A DNA stretch of 64,000 bases from Rhodospirillales bacterium (GTDB lineage Bacteria > Pseudomonadota > Alphaproteobacteria > Rhodospirillales > Defluviicoccaceae). A model generated the notes under the pieces. That model saw nothing but the letters and a program-made list of their open reading frames with translations, made no database searches and was not told where the DNA came from. The DNA lies in NCBI GenBank assembly GCA_016712595.1, contig JADJQT010000001.1:186001-250000 (forward strand), in the 5' to 3' direction. Shown here piece after piece: positions 52,580 to 59,894 of the stretch; position 1 is the stretch's first letter, and every line of letters begins with the position of its first letter. Made by a program: the position numbers and the translations under genes.

Positions 52580-52976
52580 GTCGATCACGCCACGCAAGGC
52601 GTTTGTTGCTGTTGTCGCGGTGGGCATGTGGTCGACGCGGCCGCGTCGACCAAACGAAGTGTCATGTCCACGGCGTTGCCGGCCACGGTGCCGTGGATGC
52701 CGTCGCGCCACACCGCCATCGGGGTCCGGGCGGCCAGCGCCTGATGGGGACGTCGGCCATTGTAAAAGCCGATCCACGAGGTAATACCGACGCGCGCCTC
52801 GCGGCCGTCGGCGTAGCCCTTCAGATAGACGTCCTCGTCCTTCAGCGACCGCCACAGCCGTTCGATGAAGACGTTGCATCCATCGGCCGTCCATCGAGAT
52901 CCGAATGTCGGCGCTCGCCAGCCGGCCGGTGAAGGCGGCGCTGATGGACTGGCTGCCCTGGTCGGTATCGAAGATC
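52580..52976 (-). mobile_element. C-terminal part of an IS3-family OrfB with a frameshift
   Basis: Minus strand: IFDTDQGSQSISAAFTGRLA and SADIRISMDGR (second catalytic Asp region), then after a frame change VFIERLWRSLKDEDVYLKGY with the catalytic Glu, WIGFYNGRRPHQAL and TPMAVWRDGI. A few bases are missing where RGRWMDN is expected, so the gene is dead. Its inner edge (about 52,976) cuts off the 5' end of mobA. Confidence 0.88.
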
Positions 52977-53460
52977 GTCAACACCAACAGTGTCGACAAC
53001 CGCTATCTCGCATTCAATCTTCAGGTATGCTGCGACACCCTACGTGCGGTGCCCTCGACCGGCCCCCTCGTCGGTCTGACGAGCGTCTTCGCTGGGTTGG
53101 ACAGGCGGGGCGACGAACACGCGAGCCTGCTCAGCGTCCCCGTTGGACACGCCCTTTCTTCCCTCGGATCTGGTTCGCTGCTTTGTGAATGCCCTCACCG
53201 CGACCCAGGCTCCCATCGCGTATGTCGCAACGGTGGAACGCGATCATCCCATCGTCGCCCTCTGGGGTCCGCAGTCGCGCGTCCTCGTCCGGCAGTTGTT
53301 CAAGGAACGGCCCGACATCAGCCTGCACGCCCTGATGTCGGCGCTGAGCGCCGCGCGCGTGGTCGTCGCCCATACCCCGTACGATCCGTTCTTCAACATC
53401 AACCGCGCCTCCGACCTCGAAGCGGCCGAGCGGATCGCGCGTTCGGCGGGCAGCCTCTGA
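52977..53460 (+). pseudogene. mobA: Truncated, frameshifted mobA (molybdenum cofactor guanylyltransferase)
   Basis: The plus strand first reads VNTNSVDNRYLAFNL, then GPLVGLTSVFAGLD and SLLSVPV; one extra G at about 53,145 then shifts the frame, which continues DTPFLPSDLVRCFVNAL, HPIVALWGPQSRVLVRQL and PYDPFFNINRASDLEAAERI. Together these match the middle and end of MobA, which adds GMP to molybdopterin. The first ~70 residues with the GTP-binding loop are missing beyond the IS3 remnant. The cell needs another copy if it makes bis-MGD enzymes. Confidence 0.85.
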
Positions 53461-53578
53461 AACCGCAGGTGTGCGCCAAAGTGTGGTAGTCTCAGTCCAG
53501 GCGACCAAGCAGCGTACGCAGGTTACGGAAGGCTTGCCGCTGCCAGAAGACGCCCAGAACGTGCATCGAGGTCGGGCG

Positions 53579-55783
53579 ATGAAGAAGGTAACGCGGGGCG
53601 GCGGCTGGCCGGCGGTCGGTTACGCCTGGTCGAAGGCGCGCGAGGCCGGCGGCATCCTGCCGCTGTACCGGGCGCTGCGCTCGAAGAACACCTGCAAGAG
53701 CTGTTCGCTGGGCATGGGCGGCCAGCGGGGCGGCATGGTCAACGAAGGCGGCCAGTTCCCGCAGGTCTGCAAGAAATCGATGCAGGCGATGGTTGGCGAT
53801 ATGCAGGCGCCGATCCCGGCCGACTTCTGGCGCCGGTACGGCATCGCCGACCTGCAGGCGCTGACGCCGCGCGAACTCGAGCGGTGCGGCCGGCTGGTCG
53901 AACCGCTGCTCTATCGCCGCGGGCAGACGCGCTATACCCCGATCGGCTGGCCGGAAGCGCTTGATCGCATCGTCCGTGCGCTCAAGGCTACGCCGCCCGA
54001 GGCGACGTTCTGGTACGCCAGCGGCCGCAGCTCGAACGAAGCAGCCTTCCTGCTGCACCTGTTCGCGCGGCTCTACGGCACCAATACCGTCAACAATGTC
54101 AGCTACTACTGCCACAACGCCAGCAGCGTCGGGCTCGCCAGCGTCACCGGCAGCGGCACGGCGACGCTCGTCCTCGACGATCTCGAACACGCCGACCTCG
54201 TCTTTGTCATCGGCGGCAATCCGGCGAGCAACCATCCGCGGCTGATGCACACGCTGATCCACGTGCGCCGCCGCGGCGGCCGGGTGGTCATCCTCAATCC
54301 GGTCATCGAAACCGGGCTGGTGAACTTTGCCTCGCCCGGCGATCCGCGCAGCCTGCTGTTCGGCAGCGAGATCGCGAGCCTCTACGTCCAGCCGCACATC
54401 GGCGGCGATCTGGCACTGCTGACCGGCGTGGCAAAGCGCATCGACGAGATCGGCGCGATCGACGCGGCGTTTCTCGAGGCGCACTGCACCGGGTGGCCCG
54501 AACTCGCCCAGCGCCTGCGCAGCCTCGGCTGGGACGAGATCTGCGCCAGGAGCGGCGTTTCGCGCCAGGAGATCGGAACGCTCGCCGACGTCTATGCCAG
54601 CGCCAGCAACGCCGTCTTCGCCTGGACGATGGGGATCACGCATCACGTGCACGGCGTCGAGAACGTGCAGGCGATCGCCAACCTGGCGCTGATGCGCGGC
54701 ATGGTCGGCCGGCCACACACGGGCCTGCTGCCGCTGCGCGGCCACTCCAACGTCCAGGGCGTGGGCTCCGTCGGCGTCACGCCGACGCTGAAGGAGGCCG
54801 TCTTCGAGCGGCTGCAGACGCATTTCGGCATCCGCCTGCCGACCACGCCCGGCCTCGATACGATGGCGGCGATGGAGGCGGCGGCGGAGGGACGCCTGCA
54901 GCGGGCCTTCTGCCTCGGCGGCAACCTCTACGGCTCCAATCCCGACGCGGCGTTCGCGCAGGCAGCGCTCTCGAGCCTCAAGCTGCTGGTCCAGGTCAGC
55001 ACCAAGCTGAACACCGGCCACGCCCATGCGCTCGCGGACGAAACCATCATCCTGCCCTCGCTCGCCCGCGACGAAGAACCGCAGGCGACGACGCAGGAAT
55101 CGATGTTCAACTTCATCCGGCTGAGCGACGGCGGACCAGCGCGGTACGAAGGCCCGCGCAGCGAGGTTGAGATCGTTGCGCACCTGGCCGGCGAAGTCCT
55201 GGGCGCGCCCAGTCCGATCGACTGGCGGGCAATGGCGGATGCGCGGCGGATCCGCGAGGCGATCGCGGCCGTCGTCCCCGGCTTCGAGCCGATGGCCCGG
55301 ATCGACGAGACGAAGCAGGAATTCCAGGTCGGCGGGCGCACGTTCCATGCGCCGACATTCGCCACGCCCGACGGCCGCGCCAGACTGCACGTCCACGACC
55401 TGCCGGACCTCGCGGGCGGCGACCGCACCCTGCGGCTGATGACCGTGCGCAGCGAGGGCCAGTTCAACACCGTCGTCTACGAGGACCACGACCTCTATCG
55501 CGGCGTCGAGGGCCGCGACGTCATCCTGCTGCACCCCGACGACGTGGCCCGTCTCGGGCTGGGGGACGGACAGCGGATCACCGTGCGCAGCGGGACGGGC
55601 GCCATGCCCGGGATACGGATCGTCGCCTTCGGGAACATCCGCCCGGGCAATGCGCTGATGTACTACCCCGAGGCCAACGTGCTCGTCGGCCGCGCCGTCG
55701 ATCCGCAATCGAAGACCCCGGCGTTCAAGAACGTGCTGGTGACGATCGAAGCCGGCGCGCCGGCTCTGGCGGGCGCCGCCTGA
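53579..55783 (+). CDS. Molybdopterin oxidoreductase, FdhF/YdeP-like
   Basis: Protein of 734 residues in the DMSO-reductase superfamily. From the ATG at 53579 (GAGG 7 bases upstream) the N-terminus holds CKSCSLGMGGQRGGMVNE and VCKKSMQ, cysteines that may bind one Fe-S cluster but in an unusual pattern. Bis-MGD-binding regions follow: FWYASGRSSNEAAFLLHLF, FVIGGNPASNHPRLMHTL, and the C-terminal domain with MTVRSEGQFNTVVYEDHDLY. There is no Tat signal, so it is cytoplasmic. The reaction is unknown; formate is only a possibility. A MoaD-like gene follows after 34 bases. Confidence 0.85.
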   Translation: MKKVTRGGGWPAVGYAWSKAREAGGILPLYRALRSKNTCKSCSLGMGGQRGGMVNEGGQFPQVCKKSMQAMVGDMQAPIPADFWRRYGIADLQALTPRELERCGRLVEPLLYRRGQTRYTPIGWPEALDRIVRALKATPPEATFWYASGRSSNEAAFLLHLFARLYGTNTVNNVSYYCHNASSVGLASVTGSGTATLVLDDLEHADLVFVIGGNPASNHPRLMHTLIHVRRRGGRVVILNPVIETGLVNFASPGDPRSLLFGSEIASLYVQPHIGGDLALLTGVAKRIDEIGAIDAAFLEAHCTGWPELAQRLRSLGWDEICARSGVSRQEIGTLADVYASASNAVFAWTMGITHHVHGVENVQAIANLALMRGMVGRPHTGLLPLRGHSNVQGVGSVGVTPTLKEAVFERLQTHFGIRLPTTPGLDTMAAMEAAAEGRLQRAFCLGGNLYGSNPDAAFAQAALSSLKLLVQVSTKLNTGHAHALADETIILPSLARDEEPQATTQESMFNFIRLSDGGPARYEGPRSEVEIVAHLAGEVLGAPSPIDWRAMADARRIREAIAAVVPGFEPMARIDETKQEFQVGGRTFHAPTFATPDGRARLHVHDLPDLAGGDRTLRLMTVRSEGQFNTVVYEDHDLYRGVEGRDVILLHPDDVARLGLGDGQRITVRSGTGAMPGIRIVAFGNIRPGNALMYYPEANVLVGRAVDPQSKTPAFKNVLVTIEAGAPALAGAA

Positions 55784-55817
55784 AGCGGGGCGAGAGCGAA
55801 GGGACGAGGTGCGCGCG

Positions 55818-56087
55818 ATGGCACGGATCGAGTTCACCACCAACCTGCAGCGCCACATCGCCTGCCCGGAAGCCGACGTTGCCGGCAACACCGTGCGCGA
55901 GGTTCTCGAGGGCGTATTCGCACGCAATCCGCGGGCCCGGGGCTACGTGCTCGACGATCAGGCGGCCCTTCGCAAGCACATGAACATTTTCGTCGACGGC
56001 GAGGTCATCCGCGACCGGGCGGGCCTCTCCGACGCGGTCACCGAAAACAGTTGCATCTTCGTCTTTCAGGCACTTTCCGGAGGCTGA
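55818..56087 (+). CDS. MoaD/ThiS-family sulfur-carrier-like protein
   Basis: Protein of 89 residues with a ubiquitin-like fold pattern (ARIEFTTNLQRHIACPEADV, TVREVLEGVFARNP, HMNIFVDGEVIRD) and a C-terminal ALSGG. The terminal Gly-Gly is the feature by which MoaD and ThiS are activated and carry sulfur. No moaE or thiG is adjacent. The ATG at 55818 is 8 bases after GACGAGG; GTG at 55809 is an alternative. The stop overlaps a possible start of the next gene, so the three genes are tightly linked. Confidence 0.88.
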   Translation: MARIEFTTNLQRHIACPEADVAGNTVREVLEGVFARNPRARGYVLDDQAALRKHMNIFVDGEVIRDRAGLSDAVTENSCIFVFQALSGG

Positions 56088-56089
56088 TG

Positions 56090-57190
56090 ATGAGCGAGGC
56101 GCTTGCAGTATCGACGCGCAAGGGGTTGTTCACGGTCGCGCGCGCGAACGGACACTGGCAGATCGCCCAGGTCGATTTCCTCGGCGACAATGTCTCGCTG
56201 ACCCTGAGCGACCCGCGCGACGGGGTGCGCTATGCCGCCCTCGATCACGGCCATTTCGGCGTCAAGCTGCATCGCTGGTCGGGCTTGGCATGGGAGGAGA
56301 TTGCCACGCCCACCTATCCGCCCAAGCCGGAGGGCGATGAAGAGCTTGACATGTGGAGCCGGCCGCTGCCGTGGAGCACGGTGCGCATCTGGGCGCTGGC
56401 GGCAGGCGGGCGCGACGAGCCTGGCGTACTGTGGTGCGGCACGATCCCGGGCGGCCTGTTCCGCTCGGCCGACCATGGCCAGAGCTGGGAGATGGTGCGC
56501 TCGCTCTGGGATCACCCCAAGCGCCGGAAATGGATGGGCGGCGGTGCGGATCTTCCCGGCCTGCATTCGATCTGCGTCGATCCCGCCGATCCCAGCCGTG
56601 TCTCCGTCGCCGTTTCGACCGGGGGGATCTGGTTCAGCGACGACGCCGGGGCGAGCTGGTCGCAACGCGGCGAGGGCATGCGCGCGGCCTATCTGCCGCC
56701 CGAGCTGGCTCACGATCCGATCGCCCAGGACGTCCACTGCCTCGTCCAGTGCCCGGCCGCACCGCAGCGCATGTGGGTCCAGCACCACAACGGCATCTTC
56801 GTCTCCTCGGACGAGGGCCGGACCTTCAGCGAGATCAAGGGCATCGAGCCGTCGACGTTCGGCTTCCCGGTGGCCGTGCATCCCAGCGACCCCGACACGG
56901 CGTGGTTCGTGCCCGAAATCAAGGACGAAAAGCGCATCCCCCGCGACGGCCGGCTGGTGGTGACCCGCACCCGCGACGGCGGCCGCAGCTTCGAGGTGCT
57001 GACCGAAGGCCTGCCACAGGTCCACGCCTACGACGTGGTCTACCGCCACGCGCTTGCGATCGACACCACCGGCGAACGCCTGGCCTTCGGGTCTACGACC
57101 GGCGGCCTGTGGGTCAGCGAAAACCAGGGCGACACCTGGGCGTGTGTCTCGCACACTCTGCCGCCGATCTATGCAGTGACGTTCATGTAG
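56090..57190 (+). CDS. Asp-box (BNR) beta-propeller protein, sialidase-like fold
   Basis: Protein of 366 residues with five Asp-box-like motifs (S/T-x-D-x-G-x-x-W/F): SADHGQSWEMV, SDDAGASWSQR, SSDEGRTFSEI, TRDGGRSFEVL and SENQGDTWACV, each marking a propeller blade. There is no signal peptide, so it is cytoplasmic, unlike true sialidases; I see no sialidase arginine triad I could vouch for. The N-terminus EALAVSTRKGLFTVARANG is typical of a family often found beside MoaD-like genes. The ATG at 56090 is 6 bases after GGAGG. Function unknown. Confidence 0.82.
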   Translation: MSEALAVSTRKGLFTVARANGHWQIAQVDFLGDNVSLTLSDPRDGVRYAALDHGHFGVKLHRWSGLAWEEIATPTYPPKPEGDEELDMWSRPLPWSTVRIWALAAGGRDEPGVLWCGTIPGGLFRSADHGQSWEMVRSLWDHPKRRKWMGGGADLPGLHSICVDPADPSRVSVAVSTGGIWFSDDAGASWSQRGEGMRAAYLPPELAHDPIAQDVHCLVQCPAAPQRMWVQHHNGIFVSSDEGRTFSEIKGIEPSTFGFPVAVHPSDPDTAWFVPEIKDEKRIPRDGRLVVTRTRDGGRSFEVLTEGLPQVHAYDVVYRHALAIDTTGERLAFGSTTGGLWVSENQGDTWACVSHTLPPIYAVTFM

Positions 57191-57721
57191 ACCGCGGAGG
57201 CTGATTAGCGGATGACACGCTCCGCTTGCTGAACGCTTTCTCCCATTTTCGACCGCTCTGGCCTGCTTCCGGTTTCGTGGACACCGAGATAAGGTGTTTG
57301 ACGGAACTGGAGAGTGGGAATGCTTTGCGTGGTGTTGGCAGATCAAGCGCCGGCCGGCGGATCGGCCGGCGACGAGGGGGGGGGGGAGGAGCGAAATCTT
57401 TGCATGGGCCTGCGGGCAGGATCGAGACCGCGTCTGGGAAGAGACACGGGTTCAGTCCACGCCGGCCGCCCCGGCGGGCAGTCCCGGTTTCCCGTACCGC
57501 AGGCGCGACAAAGAGGGAGGGACACGCATGATCGGATCGAAACGTTTGCTGCATTTCGCCCGCTCGGCCGTCGGCCGGGTCGGGCGCGGAGGCCTGGAGG
57601 AGGCCATACCGGTTCGTCCGGGCCGACGTGGGGGCCGGCAGGGAGGCGGTTCCCGGGGCTTTCCGCGGCGCCGTGCGAGCGCCCGGGACGAGGTTCGGCG
57701 GGGTTTGGCGTACGCCCGACA
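57191..57721. other. Non-coding stretch with possible IS end and a poly-G tract
   Basis: Some 530 bases with no convincing gene. The segment 57,240-57,300 has CTTCCGGTTTCGTGGACACC, which reminds me of insertion-sequence ends, but no transposase adjoins it. A run of 11 G lies at 57,376-57,386. Open frames here are low-complexity Arg/Gly-rich and differ from neighbouring genes. Confidence 0.4.
57376..57386. repeat. Homopolymer of eleven G residues
   Basis: Uninterrupted run of 11 G between GACGA and AGGAGCG. Long G tracts are slippage-prone and in some bacteria switch genes or promoters on and off. It could also be a sequencing-error hot spot. Confidence 0.9.
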
Positions 57722-57940
57722 ATGCTCCTTGTCATCAGCAGCCTGCTCGGTTTCGATGCGCGCGGCTACCGCGATCGCCTCGATCAGCATCCGTGCTGCC
57801 TCAACATCCTCGATTTCCGCGACGCCGGCCGGGCGCGCCTGATGCTGTTCAACGACGTCTCGCACTACGAGGGCGTCCTTCTGCGCATGACCCGCGAACA
57901 CCTGGCCCGGTGGTGGGATTCGGGCGACGGCGCGAGGTGA
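57722..57940 (+). CDS. Hypothetical 72-residue protein
   Basis: The frame from ATG at 57722 has the G/C-rich third positions typical of real genes here and a natural-looking product: MLLVISSLLGFDARGYRDRL at the start, NILDFRDAGRARLMLFNDV, then ending LARWWDSGDGAR. I do not recognise it. The frame is open further upstream, but that part is low-complexity and crosses the poly-G tract. It may be a small protein or the surviving end of a larger one. It converges on the TPR-sulfotransferase gene. Confidence 0.45.
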   Translation: MLLVISSLLGFDARGYRDRLDQHPCCLNILDFRDAGRARLMLFNDVSHYEGVLLRMTREHLARWWDSGDGAR

Positions 57941-58003
57941 TCGGCAGCCGGGCAGGGGCATCGAAGGGCGGCGCGATTTTCTGGCTGGCTCAGGGCCGCC
58001 AGC

Positions 58004-59887
58004 TCAGCTCGAATAGCCGAACGCGTCGATATAAGGCTGCAGGATCGGCAGCACGCCGGCGAAGGCATCGGCGTAGTTTCGCCAACGATCAATTGAGCGC
58101 GTGTAGATCGGCTGGACAACCTGCGAATAGCTGGGCGTCGCGATCGTTCGGCCTTGCGCGTGCTGGGCATAATTCAGCACCGCGTCATCCCAGGGCAGTC
58201 CAAGGGAATCGAGAATGCGGAACGTCTCGGCGCGGAAATCAGCGACGAGATCCTCGTAGCGCACGGTGATGACGGTAAGCGGCAGAACGGTGCGATAGTG
58301 CAGCCACAAATCCATCGTCAGGGCGTAAAAGCGCGCCGTCGAATCGAGGCTGTCGAACAGCACCATTGCCGCGTTGGGTTGCATCGCCTGCATGAAGCCA
58401 CTGAGCACGACGTCGCAGGGGTGGCGCAAGGCGAGCAGGATGGGGGCGTGCGGAAACAGCCGGTGGATCAGGCCGACGTCGATGGTGTTCAACGGCATCT
58501 TGTCGACGAGGCGCCGCTGCCCGAGGTTGCCCACGTGTTGGGCGACCTCGGAAAAGTAGCGATTGCGCAACCGGGTGATGTCTTTCGACGAAAACGTCGC
58601 CATGGCGTCGGGATAACCATCCGGCCGGCGTTCGATCACCCGTCGCACCTGATCGATCGCGTCCTTCTCTTCCATTGTCGAAAGCGCCGGATGAGAATCG
58701 AGGATCTGGTCGAGCAAGGTCGTCCCGGAGCGCGGGAAGCCCACCAGAAAAATCGGCTCGGGCTGCTCTGTTCGCGGAGCCGCCGCCCACGACGCGACCC
58801 ATAGCGGGCTGAATTTACGGCGCAGCCGCTCGATCATCTGCGGAAAGATCGTCCGGTCGATGTTCCGGGCGGCGGCGACGCGCGCAAGCAGGCCGTTCGC
58901 CGCAACGAAGGCCGGATAGGCGCGGGAATAGTCTTTGAGCCGGTCAAGGATCTGCCCGCGCTCGAAGGCTGCATAGGCCCAGGTTTCGGCATCGAGCGGG
59001 CTGATCGCCGCCCGTTCGCCGGACCCGAGGGCATCGAGCCGGCGCAAACCGTCGTCGGGCCGGCCGAGGCGTCGCTCGACGCGCGCGGCGGTAACGACGG
59101 CACGGACATCGCCGGAATCGCGCGCGAGGGCCTCCTGGGCTGCAGCGAGCGCTTCTTCGAGCCGGTTTTCGCGCTCGAGAAGCGCGGCCAACGCGGCGTG
59201 GGACGCCGGATCGGCTCCATCGATCGCAATGGCGCGACGCAAGGCCGTTTCTGCGTCCTGGCGTTCGCCTTGCGCCCCTAATGCATCGGCAAGATACCGC
59301 AGCGCCTTTGTCCAGTCGGGGCGGATTGCCAGAGCACGCCGAAAGCTCTCGACTGCTTCGGCGGGGCGATCTTGCAGATGCAAGGCGCGCCCGCGGTTGC
59401 ACCACGCCTCGGCATAGGCGGGCATCGCCGCGATGGCCCGATCGTAAGCGACAATCGCGGGCTCCAGGTGCCCCTGGCGAAGCAAGGCATTGCCGAGATT
59501 GTTCAGCGCTTCGGGATACATCGGATCGAGGTCGATCGCATCGCGAAACAGCCGCTCCGCCTCGTCTGGACGGTCCTCGTCGAGAAAGATAACGCCGAGC
59601 GAGTTCGCGTAGGTCGCCTGCCGGGGATTCAGCGCGATTGCCTGCTCGATCGCGCGCCGCGCTTCGAGAAGCTCGCCGCGACGGTGGGCGACCAGTCCAA
59701 GCAGATGCAGCGCATCGCTTTGGCGGGGATCAAGCTTCAAAACCCGCCGATAGATGTCTGCGGCGCGATCAATCTGCCCTTGACGATGGAATCGGACGCC
59801 GTCGGCAAGAAGGCGTCCGACCTCGCGCAGCGACGAAGGAGAACCGCCTGCGGTCCCCGCCGCGCCGGAATGAGAGCGGCGCCTCAC
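58004..59887 (-). CDS. TPR-sulfotransferase fusion protein
   Basis: Protein of 627 residues. The first ~300 are tetratricopeptide repeats (for example YPEALNNLGNALLRQGHLEP and AEAWCNRGRALHLQDRPAEA). The C-terminal part is a PAPS-dependent sulfotransferase: the 5'-phosphosulfate loop is FLVGFPRSGTTLLDQILDSH, and the 3'-phosphate site region is ILLALRHPCDVVLSGFMQ. There is no signal peptide. The acceptor is unknown; a surface carbohydrate or lipid is likely from its neighbours. Eight bases separate it from the TPR-glycosyltransferase gene upstream. Confidence 0.92.
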   Translation of the reverse strand: MRRRSHSGAAGTAGGSPSSLREVGRLLADGVRFHRQGQIDRAADIYRRVLKLDPRQSDALHLLGLVAHRRGELLEARRAIEQAIALNPRQATYANSLGVIFLDEDRPDEAERLFRDAIDLDPMYPEALNNLGNALLRQGHLEPAIVAYDRAIAAMPAYAEAWCNRGRALHLQDRPAEAVESFRRALAIRPDWTKALRYLADALGAQGERQDAETALRRAIAIDGADPASHAALAALLERENRLEEALAAAQEALARDSGDVRAVVTAARVERRLGRPDDGLRRLDALGSGERAAISPLDAETWAYAAFERGQILDRLKDYSRAYPAFVAANGLLARVAAARNIDRTIFPQMIERLRRKFSPLWVASWAAAPRTEQPEPIFLVGFPRSGTTLLDQILDSHPALSTMEEKDAIDQVRRVIERRPDGYPDAMATFSSKDITRLRNRYFSEVAQHVGNLGQRRLVDKMPLNTIDVGLIHRLFPHAPILLALRHPCDVVLSGFMQAMQPNAAMVLFDSLDSTARFYALTMDLWLHYRTVLPLTVITVRYEDLVADFRAETFRILDSLGLPWDDAVLNYAQHAQGRTIATPSYSQVVQPIYTRSIDRWRNYADAFAGVLPILQPYIDAFGYSS

Positions 59888-59894
59888 GGTGCGT

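Noticed and set aside
53492..55927. An 811-codon open frame on the minus strand opposite the molybdopterin oxidoreductase
   Set aside because: It has no recognisable domain and is low-complexity (Arg/Ala/Asp-rich); it is a by-product of high G+C in the real gene on the other strand.
57240..57310. Segment containing CTTCCGGTTTCGTGGACACC as an insertion-sequence end
   Set aside because: The resemblance is from memory only, with no transposase or matching partner repeat nearby; mentioned in the region entry but not called.
57314..57721. Long upstream extension of the 72-residue frame through the poly-G tract
   Set aside because: The translated part is Arg/Gly/Pro-rich low-complexity sequence and depends on the exact G count.
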